DNA of 64,000 bases from Branchiostoma belcheri (lineage: Eukaryota > Chordata > Leptocardii > Amphioxiformes > Branchiostomatidae). Shown here piece by piece: positions 23,001 through 47,083 of this stretch (the first letter of the stretch is position 1; the number at the start of each line of letters is the position of its first letter). A program made the translations under genes and the position numbers. The notes below the pieces were generated by a model. The model ran no database searches and was not told the DNA's origin. It saw only the letters and a list, made by a program, of their open reading frames with translations. Where the stretch lies: NCBI RefSeq assembly GCF_001625305.1, contig NW_017804242.1, positions 2,849,986 to 2,913,985 of the forward strand, read 5' to 3'.

Positions 23001-25552
23001 TACCTGTACTCATCAAAGGTGAAACATTCTTTCAGTGGCAGTCCTGTGGCTTCAGGCTGAGTCTAGAACAATGGCACAAAGTTGCATTTAATCAGCCACT
23101 CTGTACTGTAACTATTCAGTAAGAACTAGTAAGCATAATACATTGTGGTAGTAGACATTCTACAACATAAACGCAACATCTTTCAAATACATGGATATCT
23201 TTATGTACCTGGAACAGCTTGTAGAAGTAGGCATACTGGCGGGCAATGCTCTTGTACTGGTTCAGAACATCACCTGAAAAAAAGGAAACAGTTGCTCAAG
23301 TACTGTATCTCAATTGCATGTTCTGTAACATTATATTTTAGAGCTGCAGAGTACATGGGATACCTTGTAGCTCATGTGATTCTGTTGAATTTCGAAAGTA
23401 CATTTTTGATTATGTAGCTGTGATACGGATGTCAAGGCTAGCTAATTTGACCTCTATACTAGTATATATATTACGTACTGAAGTTGAGTGAGCCCTGTAG
23501 ATGGAGCATCTCCCCTTCTTCAAAGTACAGAGGGGTGGTGTATGTGCCTGGAAAGATATCTGATAGATGTAGAGTGAAGGAACCAATGCTTCATGTAGAA
23601 CATAGACATCAACCAAGCTCACAGCTACCAGCTCCATATCTCTTCAAGACACATCTCCAGGACAAGTTGCTTGCTTACAAAGTGTGATTAATATGCTAAC
23701 CCATGCTGCAAATTTTTATAAGTAGCACATGTTGTGTAATTTTGACACTTGAACAGGCTGTGCAGAGCATGTGCATACCAGCTATTCCTCTGTGAACTAA
23801 CTCTGCATGAATTACAACAGCTGGAAAGGAGGTCAAACCTTCCACATCCCCCTCCCGGCCAGCAAGACATGCCTCTAGCATGTTACAAAGCAGTGTAAAA
23901 GGATACTGATGTAGGGAGCCCAGAAGGAGCTGGACGTGTACTTTTCACACAGAACATGGAGCGCCAGTGACACATTAGCCATCACCTGCAGAATCCTGTC
24001 TTTCTTTATCAGTGGACCTGAGAGGAAACAGAAATCAGTCTAACAACAAGACAAATCTTAGCATGAAAGTTCATCTGTGTTGGTATATATTATGATAAAG
24101 GTTTATAATTTGGGGAAAATTTGGGGTAAGTCCCAATTTATTTGGTGTTGGTCACGTAAAGTTTAACCTTTATCATAACAAGACAAATCATTTATTCAAT
24201 CACAGTTTTGCTATCTACTGACAAAGGAACAGCCAGTCTAGTAAGCATGAAGTCTTTCCTACCCAGACTGGACTCTCTTGCTGTTTCTGTTGTCAGCATC
24301 AGTTTACGAGGGATGGTTATGAACAACTCCTCGGCCTGCAAAGCAAAATGCTGTGATTATAGCTCTGAGACAAATCTTCCATCAGTCAGGGTTTTACATA
24401 ACACTTCAATGTGATAATCATTCGTGTGTGATACATGAATTTTCAAAGTGGCAAGATGTTGAAACATGGAACATTTCTTAATGACAGAGAAAATCTATTC
24501 AATGCAAATATCCACAATGCAAAGCGCTGCTCATTTTAGACTCTATTTGAAATTTGCTAGTGTGGGAGATGCAATGCTTCCCTGTAGATATATCATTAAT
24601 TCCATAGCAAGGTGGGTGCATGATAGGGTATGTAGCCTCAGGGCAGTGACACGAGGTTTGGTATGTAATGATTGTCTAGACAGCAGATTTGAATACTACC
24701 TTGATGTCTTTGACAGCCTTGAGTCCAAACCCTCCCACCTCAAACTGCTCTATAGTCACAGCATCAGTCTTCACACCATGGTCCTCCAGCCACTTCAGGA
24801 ACACAGGGAAGCACTGGTCTCGTGGGACTGGCTCAGGGGTCCAGCCTGGGAAGGAGGAATAAAAAAAACAGCTCAGACAAATATTCATCATTTATACAAT
24901 CTTTGCAGTAATACAAATGCATCATGGATAGAATTTTTCACATCAAGGTTTTCAATGAATTCTGTGTAACGTTAGCTACTGGAAATATGATTGTGGATCT
25001 TAGATTGAGAGTTTATCTGTGCTGGTAGAAATCATTCCAAAACACAATCACAATCAATTGTTTGTAGTTCCTACGGGGAAAAGCCCCATAAAAGGATGTT
25101 CCATGTCTACTACCTTCCTGTTTCTTTCTGATCCTCTCCACCACCTCCCTGATGGACATGTGTTCCTCCAGTTCTTTGCCAGGGGGCACCCCAGGACTGC
25201 TGGCCTCTGGAAATAGAGTCCAATTTTAGTAATCGTACAGACTTCACAGCATGCAATGTTTCCCACATAGCTTAGTTATACTTGGTAAGCTTAATTATTT
25301 TACCTTATTAGTTATAGGTGCAAGGGTGAATGTACCTGTAGGTACCAGAAGGAATGAGAGTTGACCTCATATTTTGTCAAATACTTGTCTCAGGACTGGT
25401 GACTTACTCTGCAGAAGTTCGTTGACAAGAACCATGACCTCACGGACATCCTTCTTGTTCCTTCCGTTGGGTTTGGTGTTTCCACTGCCGCCGCCTTTCC
25501 CACCGCCCGCTGACCCTCCGGCACCGCGGTCACGCTTGCTTTTCTTTCCCAT
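20039..25552 (-). CDS. SETD3: SETD3, actin-histidine N-methyltransferase
   Basis: Fourteen exons in frame, 619 residues: 25408-25552, 25114-25206, 24700-24845, 24263-24335, 23907-24017, 23479-23559, 23209-23273, 23004-23062, 22583-22697, 22137-22311, 21749-21815, 21426-21511, 21011-21171 and 20039-20521. The start is MGKKSKRDRG, as in vertebrate SETD3. Landmarks: ERIRKKQEG, FEVGGFGLKAVKDIKAEELF (SET-N), TPLYFEE, the SET active-site region MWDMCNHSNG and VYIFYGMRSNAEFLIHNGF, then the substrate-binding (Rubisco-LSMT-like) helical domain. SETD3 methylates actin at His73 using SAM. The last exon encodes an acidic tail rich in E, D and S. The exon-12 donor (GTCGGT) is weak but phase-correct. The gene is head-to-head with cyclin K and convergent with UBR7. 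Confidence 0.94.
20770..20912 (+). mobile_element. LINE 3' tail in a SETD3 intron
   Basis: It contains TTTGCAGGGCCTCCTTGG, a short GC-rich stretch, and ends in ATGAAATAAATAAATAAATG. This is the conserved 3' end of L2/CR1-like LINEs with an (AAATA)n tail. No coding sequence remains. It is in the last SETD3 intron, opposite to the gene. Confidence 0.65.
24090..24178. repeat. Small foldback with 14-bp perfect arms (MITE-like)
   Basis: TTATGATAAAGGTT at 24090-24103 is the exact complement of AACCTTTATCATAA at 24165-24178, with a 61-base interior. It lies in a SETD3 intron. Size and AT-richness suit a miniature element; no target duplication is clear. Confidence 0.6.
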
Positions 25553-27063
25553 GGTTCTATTACTGCCCAGGAGAAAATGAAGCCAAGAGTAACCTTTAAC
25601 TTTTAAGTTCCCAGGAAGATCTTGACTGGACAGGAATGATTAACCATCATTCCTTTACAAAGTAAATTCACAATGTTAGCATGGTTATAGTCCTATATTG
25701 AAGAATGTGTCATCTTGACAACTTGAACTTGGTTTTAATGTGATGCTCTATTGACCAAAATGATAATCCATATGAAAATCACTGCCATTGTGAATGCCCT
25801 ATAATTGCACAAATGCAACAGCAACTGTATGTTGATTTATCATTATCAGCCTTGTACTTTTGTCGAGTCGAATGATGACATGCTCCTCCTCCTCCTCTTA
25901 CATTCAGAATCTTCCAACAACTGAATAACCAAGTATTGGAGCATGGAGCTGAAAATAGAATCTGTGCACCCTGAATCCTCGATGAATTCAGAGCAAAATG
26001 CGAATGAAAAACACCACGATTGAGCCGTTTATAAGCTGAGAAACAGATGCAAATGTTCTATTTCCCTTCCGAAGAAATAATTCCTCACAGCCTACCTCAA
26101 TCGCAATATTTAAAGGGTTTTCTGGGGCCTGTGCCTCACTGTCTTCACTGGATCAGCCAGCTACATGCTCCTTACCGGAACATTATAACAAATAGGGTCC
26201 ACTTTCTTTATAAAATCAAAATTTCCCGGCAAATCGCTAAACAAGATAAGCAAATACGTTTTCAAGGATGCTAAATCAAATACAATATTTTATATGCACC
26301 TTTTTATGTCGTTTTTCTTTTCTGATTTGATTACATTTATGACCCAAAAATGATTTTCTACTTACTCCTCCCTACAAGTAATGGTATAGCCTGCGCGAGT
26401 TATCCTGCGCAGTTGTGCTGTCCATTCAGAAACTGTACAAAATGGCGACTTGAGGAAAGAAAGTCTCGAGTTTGTAGCTGTTCGTGGTGTTTTGGGCGTT
26501 ATTCCTGAAAAATTACGACAGACGTTGCACTACAGATTATCAGGTAAGTACAGGGGCGCTTTTGAGGTTGAATTCTGCCGGTAGCCCCCAGGAAATGGAG
26601 TATTTGGCTCATGATTTGATGTGGCTGATTGTCGGACGTGGTGTGTGGTTGCCGGTGCGTCGTTGCCGCACGAAATTATGTCTGTGGTGGAACTTATATT
26701 ATACATGTATAACATTTCCACCGTAACTTGGTGGCTTCTGCTGGCAGGCACCACGTGCAAAGTTCCAAGGGAAAGTGTAAGTTCGGATTTTTGCAGAAAG
26801 AAATTATACCTGAAGCTAAACCACAACAAAAGTTGCACTGGGGAAAAAGTTCACATGTAACGTTAACGTGACAAAATTTATTATTATATTTTCACAAATT
26901 TCAGCTTCCATACAAAATAATTATGTGTAGAAAAGTAAGTTCAGATCATAGCTATCTTGCACATTACCAATCTTGACAATAAACTAGTATGCCATGTTGA
27001 AAATTTCTATTGTAACCCATAATTTCCTTTATGTCCCAGAACTGAGAATTAGTCACAAGCACG
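25553..27063. promoter_or_regulatory. Bidirectional SETD3/CCNK promoter region and CCNK 5' UTR
   Basis: The two start codons are 1.5 kb apart and face away from each other. A non-coding CCNK first exon probably ends at 26543 (CAG before GTAAGT) and joins 27040, 24 bases before the cyclin K ATG. That leaves roughly 0.9 kb between likely start sites. The segment 26390-26530 is locally GC-rich, with TGCGCGAG and TGCGCAG motifs (NRF1-like halves) and a YY1-like site. No TATA box is evident. Confidence 0.6.
26439..26449 (+). promoter_or_regulatory. YY1-like site near the CCNK transcription start
   Basis: AAAATGGCGAC matches the YY1 core (AANATGGCGNC) on the plus strand, about 95 bases before the end of the presumed first exon. 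Its ATG is not the cyclin K start. Confidence 0.5.
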
Positions 27064-30000
27064 ATGCCCTGCTGGTACTATGAGAAGAAGGACTTGTTGT
27101 GCTCGCCCTCTGCCACTGCTGGGGTGGACTATGCTACGGAGTGTAGGTACAGACGGGAGGGAGCCAGGTTTATCATCGATGCAGGGACAGCACTGGGATT
27201 GTATCCTTTTCTTTGCAGTGGACAAAATGGCTTTAGTAATATTGTTGATATTCATGTCACCATTTGGTCTATCATCTTGACATGATTATGTTATACCAGC
27301 TTTTGAATAATACTTCAAATAAATTTTAATTTGATTTATTGTTGGAGATTTATTGTTTAAGATTAGTGTGACATTTTAATGTTATATCCTTGACAATATC
27401 TTACAGAAAGCCACAAACCTTTGCCACCGGAGTTGTATATTTTCACAGATTCTATATGTTTCACACATTCAAGGATTTCAACAGATATGTAAGTACATAA
27501 CATATGTTTCTGACTGAGTTATGAGTTTGTGGTTATTCTAGAGGGTCACTGCACGTTTATAAACACTGAATACTTCAGAATTTACAGTATGAGACGTGAG
27601 AAAATCTGCTTCCAAGTTCTATTTGATACATCATGCTATCTCAGCCTGTCTGTACCTGGAGGTCAGAATAAATGACACTTTTCTGTCTAACTGTAACAGG
27701 TCACTGGTGCCTGTTGTCTGTTTCTGGCTGGGAAGGTGGAAGAGACTCCAAAGAAATGTAGAGACATCATCAAAACAGCACGGGCCTTGCTGAATGATAA
27801 GCAGTTTGCTCCGTTTGGTGATGATCCCAAAGTACAGCAGGTAATATTTTGTTACTAATGCAATTATATACATGTAGTTATGAGTGGTGCAAGTAAAAGT
27901 TATCTTATAATGCAGCTCAGTTTTAATGTCACCTGCACCTGTTTATATAAAAATGTGTGCAGAAAAAAAAGTACTTTGGAGCTCTGGTTAATATTGTCAC
28001 AATGTCACCATTCTTTCATTTGAAGCATGAAGCCATGAACATGTCGTGAACCTGTATGCTGTGTTACAGGAGGAGGTGATGACACTAGAACGGATCCTCC
28101 TGCAGACCATCAAGTTTGACCTACAGGTGGAGCATCCCTACATGTACATCCTCAAGTATGCCAAGTCACTCAAAGGTAGGTGTTCAAAGCAGTAACTTTT
28201 GATAGCTGCTTGTTTTAGCCTTATGTGAAGGGTTGCTGTGTTTCATTATATCAGTCCCTTGTAGTTTTTATCAAAGGGTACATGTGCCTGAAATTTAGTG
28301 AAAAGCATATTACAGTCAAGACGTGAGTAGTGCAATGACTCTATGTAGTGGAAATCAAAAAGCTGTTTACTGCATATACATGTATTATATATACATGTAG
28401 AATTATGTACACCTTTTTGCCATCTGATCCATGGTAGAAGTTATTTAAATGTATGGTGTTCTATCACTATCCTACCAGAAAATTGCTTAGAGAAGCTATG
28501 GATATACATATTGAGTTTGATCTTTTTGCCCCTGCAGAAGATGCCCAGTCTCTGACTCTAGACAAGAATAAGTTGCACAAGCTGGTACAGATGGCATGGA
28601 CGTTTGTCAATGACAGGTACAGTTTTTAAGTTCTTGGGGACAGTGGGGTGTGTGTTTGTATAGATTCCAGTATTTTTCGTATAATGAGGGTTTCGTATAC
28701 CTCATATTTTATCTGCTTCATGTGACAGAAGACTGACGGAAGATACCATAGTAACAGATGTTTTCCCATCCTGCAGCCTGTGCACCACCCTGTGCCTCCA
28801 GTGGGAACCACAGATCATTGCCATCGCCATCATGCACCTGGCAGGCAGACTGACCAAGTTTGACATGCTGGGGGCCGTGCAGTCCAACGCTGACAAACCT
28901 GTCAAGAACTGGTGGGACAGGTTTGAAGAGGATGTGTCCTTGGAACTTTTGGAAGGTACCAGTACTGTACATCAATTTCGCAATAGGGGGAAATCAGGCA
29001 TTTACAGCTTGCTTACAGAGTGTATTTACTGACAAAAAATCTATGTTATTCATTGTTGGATGATTTCAAACATAAAAGTGCCACATGTATTTCAAGATTT
29101 ACAGTAGTGGAAAATCATGCCAGGCTTTTGTGTTAATATGTATTAGTTTAAGAGGATGATAGGTATTTCAATCCTTTCTCCCTACAGACATCTGTCATCA
29201 GGTGTTGGACCTGTACTCTCAGCCCCAGGGCACATCCACACCCTCCCCTCCCCCTTCTCCTGCCTCCAGACCTGCCAAGAGACAGAGAATAGTAAGTGCT
29301 AGGAACAAAAGACTAAATCACAGAACAACAACTGTATGTCTTTGAGAATGGTTTACAAGATCCTTTTTCTATGATGTTTTGAGCTATTTTGAAGGGGAGG
29401 CAGATACATTTGTACATTTCCTTTAGAGGCATATTGTGGATAATGCAACTACTGTAGGTTGGTCTCAATGGTTCACTACCAGCCATTAAAGTCTATAGGA
29501 AATGTTATGATTACCCTGTCCCTCAGGGTTGACAGATGATGATGATTTCTCTTGTCCAATTGCAGGAATCTCCTGGCCAGATGGAACCAAAACCCTCCAC
29601 GCAAGGTATGTCTTTCTGAAATGACTATCACTTTTAAAACAAGGTTATGCATTTGGCCCTTTTCCATGGCAAGATATTGACTTAAAGTGCAAATAGATCA
29701 GGTGTAGCCATGCTACTGGAGAAATGAAGATGTACTTAAATCACAACATGGATGAATGTATGTTCTGGTAAGTGGAGCCAGGAAATGCTGGTCACAAAAG
29801 GTTGATTCCCCTTAGTTCTTGTATATGCTGCAGTTTCTCGCAGTTTTACAGTTTATCTTACTTATCTGGTCTGATTGCTCAACCAAGTGTTTAAGCAATC
29901 ATGACCTCTGTGCCCCCAGCTGCAGCTAATGGAGTGCCTAGTGCAGAGAGAGCCGAGTTTCTGCAGACGACTCTTCCCAGGAAGCAGTCCCCTCCTCCTC

Positions 30001-31304
30001 CACACAGAGCTATCACAGCGCTCCCACCTCCTCCACTTCATCTGTCAAGTCTTCTCCCATGGAACCCCAGTCTACAGCTAACACAGAACTGGTCTCCATG
30101 GGCATATCAGAGAGTTCCAATCCTCCCATAGAGCAGAACCCCGCTCCCAGCACCTCCACACAACTTCCTACTCTCCAGGCTTCTGCCAGCAGCACCTCGG
30201 TGCACCAACAGGTCCCTTACAATTTCAAGGCTAGCGGATTCACGTCACAGATCCCCTCTACCCTCGGGTATGCCACCTACTGCACCGGGCAGTAAGCCAC
30301 CTCCAACACAGGCTTACACCCAACCTCCTCCCCCCACACATCAACCAGCGTTTCCCCCTCCTGGGCACCCCCCTCCCAACTACCCACCCCCAAGCATCCC
30401 TCCGCCCAACTACCCACCCCCAGTCCCACCTCCGGGTCCCCCACCCCACAACACAGCAGCCCCTCCTCCTAACTTTCCCCCACAGGGGGTACCGCCTGAC
30501 CCCTCTCTGAGTCAGACCACAGGGACCACCACTTATTTACCACCCAAGGGTACGGGAGACATGAACTTTGGACAGCAGGGCTCCGCTGGTGGTTACAGTT
30601 CCCAGGGTACAGCAGTGGGGTCTGCCAGCTCCAGTTATGGTGCGGATGGGTCCAGTATGGGGGCAGGTGGTTCCACCGGGTACAGTCAACAGGGGCCGGG
30701 GTATGGGACCAGCCAGCCCAACTTTGGGTCAGATAACTTTGCACAACAACAAGGAGCTCCGGGTATGTATGGCCCAAAAGGTGGTGACAACTTTGGGAGC
30801 ACTCAAGGCGGTCACTATCAACAAGGCAGTGGCTATGGTACATCAGGTGCAGGTGCTTCAGGCTACAGTGCGCAGGGTTCAAGTGGGGGAAACTTTGGCC
30901 AGCAGGCTGGTGCCTACGGGGCAGGAGGGAGTGGTGCCAGCTACGGACAACCTGGAGGCAACACCAGCTTCAACCAGAGTGGAGGCTACCCTGGATCAGG
31001 CAACTACCAGGGGGGCCCAGGGAAGGGGGGTGGCTACTCAGGAGGGGGGTATTCTGATGGCAACCAGTTCTCCTCAACACCGTACAAACCACCACATACT
31101 CCCACCACCCCGGGCTACCCCACCCCACCCATGGGCGGCTCCTCCAGTTTCCAGCCCAGAGGACCCCACTATGACACCCCGCGGGGCCCTCCCCCCACAG
31201 GCCAGAACAGCTCTGCCCCGACTGCAGGACTGCCCAGTATCAGGATAACAGGCAGGGACGGCATGTGGAATAGGAGAGACTCACGGGGAGGCTGGAACAG
31301 ATAA
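27064..31304 (+). CDS. CCNK: Cyclin K with a low-complexity prion-like tail
   Basis: Exons: 27064-27200, 27407-27488, 27700-27840, 28070-28175, 28538-28616, 28777-28955, 29188-29291, 29566-29605 and 29967 to stop 31304. The cyclin boxes (about residues 1-260) read [75 protein letters not shown] and LAGRLTKF, all as in cyclin K. Cyclin K activates CDK12 and CDK13, which phosphorylate the RNA polymerase II CTD in the nucleus. The last exon changes frame between about 30200 and 30295: either a 40-nt intron (30211-30250, phase-correct, 721 residues in total) or an indel. Downstream come proline-rich and then G/S/Y/Q-rich sequence (about 30540-31100), ending [14 protein letters not shown]. Human cyclin K has the proline-rich but, as I recall it, not the Y/G/Q tail. 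AATAAA follows at 31905. Confidence 0.9.
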
Positions 31305-31904
31305 TCCAACATTATATCTGACGAAACTGTTTTTTTGTTGTAGTTCATTCCTGTTACTCCAGTTTAAATCAGAGCAACTCTTTTCATCTTCATTTTTGTC
31401 AAGTCTGAAAGTGTCAAAGTCACTCGATTCTTGTTTGCTTTGTCTGACCTAAGTATTGAATGCGTATTTGACAGAAATGTAATTCACCTCCACTCAAGTC
31501 AGTGATTGAACCTAGCAGTTTTGCAATATGTCAAGAAACTAGATAAATTCTCTTCAGTTAGTATGTTTTAGATAGCATCCAATATCTTTCATCAGTGACA
31601 GAACGACCTATCTGAAACCTGACTTTTCAGAGAATTTATCCAGTTGTTAGAATTTTATATTACGTTATATTCTACCAGGATATCTAACCTTCATCGATGA
31701 AGTAGTAGTTGTTTCCCCACAGTAATGTGAAGAAGTGTGACAACTCTTCCAGACTGTTCAGTAGTATTGACTCTGCAAGCTGTCATTCCAGGAGATTTCT
31801 GTGCAGTAGTTGGTTGTTGCTAAGGAGTGCAGGATATTTTCCCAGATTTAATTTAGCTGTCACAGCTGGAGGTCACTGACGTGTGTGTCCACTATGTGGT
31901 CAAG

Positions 31905-31910
31905 AATAAA
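31905..31910 (+). terminator. CCNK polyadenylation signal
   Basis: AATAAA lies 600 bases after the stop and is followed by TG-rich sequence (GCTTCTCTGGTTGTCTT). It is the first canonical signal after the cyclin K stop. Confidence 0.7.
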
Positions 31911-33660
31911 ATGTACATGTACACTTACAGCCTGCTTCTCTGGTTGTCTTAACTGTTTTCATCTACTCTTTCAAGAGTTATCATAGTCACCATAGTAAGA
32001 TTAGAAAGAGACGCATTGACGAGACGGTAAAGAATAAGCAAAGACGATGCTGTACCGTATTTCCGGCATGTTTATGCTGATGACAGGAATATACAGTAGT
32101 GGCATGACAAAGAAGCCACAAAGGACTGCGAGGGTTCTAAATATGCACCAACAGGTAATATTGATGTTCTATCTACAGGAAAAATATATAAATACTACAA
32201 TACTGTGGAAGTTCCATCCATTACATTATTATATAAATAGCTGTCAAATCAACAAAACCCATGCCACGCAACAGAGATTACCAAGTCTCCAAAACATCTG
32301 CCAAAGTAAGATCCTTCACTCGTATCTACTGGTACAGGTGGTATAAATAGTCTGCTAATCGTCCCATGTCAATACATCAGGGCAACACAAGCACGATGCA
32401 AATTTCTCCTGCAACTTCACATGGCTACGTAAATTTCACATACATTGAACGTAATATGTCGGTGGATAAATGCATTTATGCCTTATATAAGATACATACA
32501 ATGTATTTACAATGTAGTGCTGCAGTACACAATGTGGTATACCAGTAACATGACAGTGCAGCTACATGGCTGACTAGCTGCACAGTTTCAAGGTACAAAG
32601 CACTGTAAGATTATCAGTTTTGGCAACAATTAATTTAAGTTGCACAACTTTTTACTAAAACACCTGAAATTCAAACAAGAGACGATTCAAGTTGCTCCAT
32701 TACATAGTTTAGGTCCTTAATTTTTAGAACAGTACAGTCACAACTGCATTTAAGATATGTATAGCACTACTAGTCAAACAAATGTATCATGTAACACTGA
32801 AACAGTAATACCTACTATTGGCACAGTTGACAATATACTATGACAGAAAGCACATTTCTGCTGAAGTCAACCATTTCATGTGTTTCAAAAAGAAATCTTG
32901 TCAGTATGTCTCTACTCTTGCCTGTTTGCAGTTTGAACACAATGCACTATGGCACTGCAGAGTGTGAAAACTTCTTTTGGTTCCATCAGTTCATGAGGTT
33001 TGACACTGGTTATTCACATTCTTATCTACCATTTTACACAATAACTCTGTACACATGCTGTCACTGCCAACCCAGGACCTTCTGTGCATCATTACCAAAG
33101 TCTGACAAAACCTGCTTTGTTCCTGCATGCACATCTCAACAGGGTTCAGTCTACTACACCACCTTCCTCACCTTGTCATATACAAGACAAATTCCCAACA
33201 AAGTTAAAACTTCTACAACACATACTTTTTAAAAACAGCATTTCATGTCCAATTCTCTTCATTCGACTTTTACTTGATTGAAACTACAGTTTTGTCTAAA
33301 TCTTGCCAACATTACTGAGAGGAAAATGTTGTCAAATCTTTATGTTGCGTCGACTCATTGGCAACTTGTCTGCTTTGTTTGTCGCTTTAAAATGCAGCTA
33401 TAAAATACGATGCAATTTTCAGCTAGGACCCCTCCGCATGCAGACTGATGGTATATACCAGACTCAGATCTCTGGATCAAAATGAAGGACCACAGATAGA
33501 TGTACATGTATCTGAGTGAGAAAATTAACACATGTTCTGCATAGTATGGAGTGTTCAGGCTATTGTAACACAACATCCCAGCTGTGATACACACTCCCTT
33601 CCCTTCTCTGGGATTGTCCACCAGTCTGCATGTACAGGGGACCTGGTCTGTGCTGTTTGT
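31911..33660. other. Intergenic DNA between convergent CCNK and CCDC85
   Basis: No coding exon recognised. The right part should be CCDC85 3' UTR (minus strand). AT-rich with scattered TACATGTA palindromes; no clear repeat family. Confidence 0.5.
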
Positions 33661-45765
<12,105 letters not shown>

Positions 45766-47083
45766 GATATAATTTTCTTGTCAGACACAAACCTTGATCA
45801 GTTCCAACCCTAATCAAGACCAGGCGACACGAGCTTGAAGACGTCTGTCGTCTGCAGGTCTTGTAGACAGGAAATGTGAGTAAGGGTCTACAGCAAAATT
45901 CCGACTTTGATGATTAAGGGTTGGATACCACCTTCAGCAGCCGATCTGTGCCAGGTGCGATCCAGACACAACCAGCGGTACGATTCGGGCCTTCTCCCGT
46001 CTGTTGTTCTTCCTCACGTTGACTTGTATATCGTCACTTGCGTCCTCATACGCTTGGTTACATGTGCGGGCGTGGAAATGATCAATACCACGCAATATAA
46101 ACAGAGGAAAAGACTTTGAAATGTAACAGCCGAGCGTTGTTTGCTCGCTACTATCGGCTGTCCCCTCACCAAGATGGCCGGCCGGAAAGCTGCTGACCTC
46201 TGACATTACTCTGGCTGTTCCAAGTAGAGGCTAAACCCATCGGGAATATTTTTTTATACATACGTATGTGGAGCTGCAATTTAAGCAACAAGAAAGAGAT
46301 CCACTTTAAGAACTTGTACATATTACAATCATTATCTGAATGTTTTACTAAATGTGATGAAACATCTTAGGTGTTGCAAAATCTAGTAGCAGAGAATGGC
46401 GAATGACGACAAACAGTTGCAAATAGATCAGCCTTGCCGTTCCCAACTTCAGTCAACCAATCAGCATGCGTTTTACGATAGCGTATGACCATCTGTTTGG
46501 CGCGTAATAAAACACGGAAGTTAGTGGACGTGAGTGATTGTACGCCCCCTAAACAGGGACAAATACAGAGCAAGTGCGGCGGAGAAAGTCAACGGAAAGT
46601 GCCTTAATGTAAGTACACCATAAATGTTGAAGGGGCAAATTAATCCTCTGTTAGCATACATGTATTCGGTGACAAAATACCAAATCATTGTAATGTCCTC
46701 GGACATAGTGTTCTATCCTCACGCACGGGCCGTGGGGTTTCAGTAACCAGAAAATGGCAACCCATCTTAGACTATTAGAGAATGCTACCTTTCTACATAG
46801 CTGGATAGTCAACGAAGTTCTCATGTACAAAGATACTAGTAAGTAGTGTGGGGTGTGCATCAACATTTTTACCTTACATGTTTCAGTTCCAGTTTATTTT
46901 TCATAAATAGCCTGTAAATAAAAAAAATTGGTTGTTTGCTTGTTTGTTTGTTTCTACTTGACATAGGAATGGCTGCCAAAATAGTTTGGATCATACATGT
47001 AACGTTATATTGATATATTCAATCATAGGTCAGAGGCCCCTGATGTGTAAAATGTAACATTAATTAAGAGGAAGAGAAACTAC
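45766..47083. promoter_or_regulatory. Divergent promoter region, CCDC85 and the propeller gene
   Basis: The two start codons point away from each other across 1.3 kb. A likely non-coding first exon of the propeller gene ends at 46608 (before GTAAGT) and joins 47029. A YY1-like motif (AAGATGGCCGG) is at 46171-46181. A GTTT-rich patch lies at 46929-46953. Confidence 0.5.
46171..46181 (+). promoter_or_regulatory. YY1-like motif AAGATGGCCGG
   Basis: This fits the YY1 core. It is the third such motif at a gene start in this window (others at 13036 and 26439). The ATG inside it opens only a short frame. Confidence 0.45.

Noticed and set aside
26484-26838. Open frames on both strands in the SETD3/CCNK spacer
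   Set aside because: No conserved protein features; they overlap the probable promoter and first non-coding CCNK exon.
30568-31248. 226-codon frame overlapping the cyclin K tail
   Set aside because: A shadow of the repetitive G/Q/Y codons in another frame; composition has no protein logic and no splice chain leads to it.
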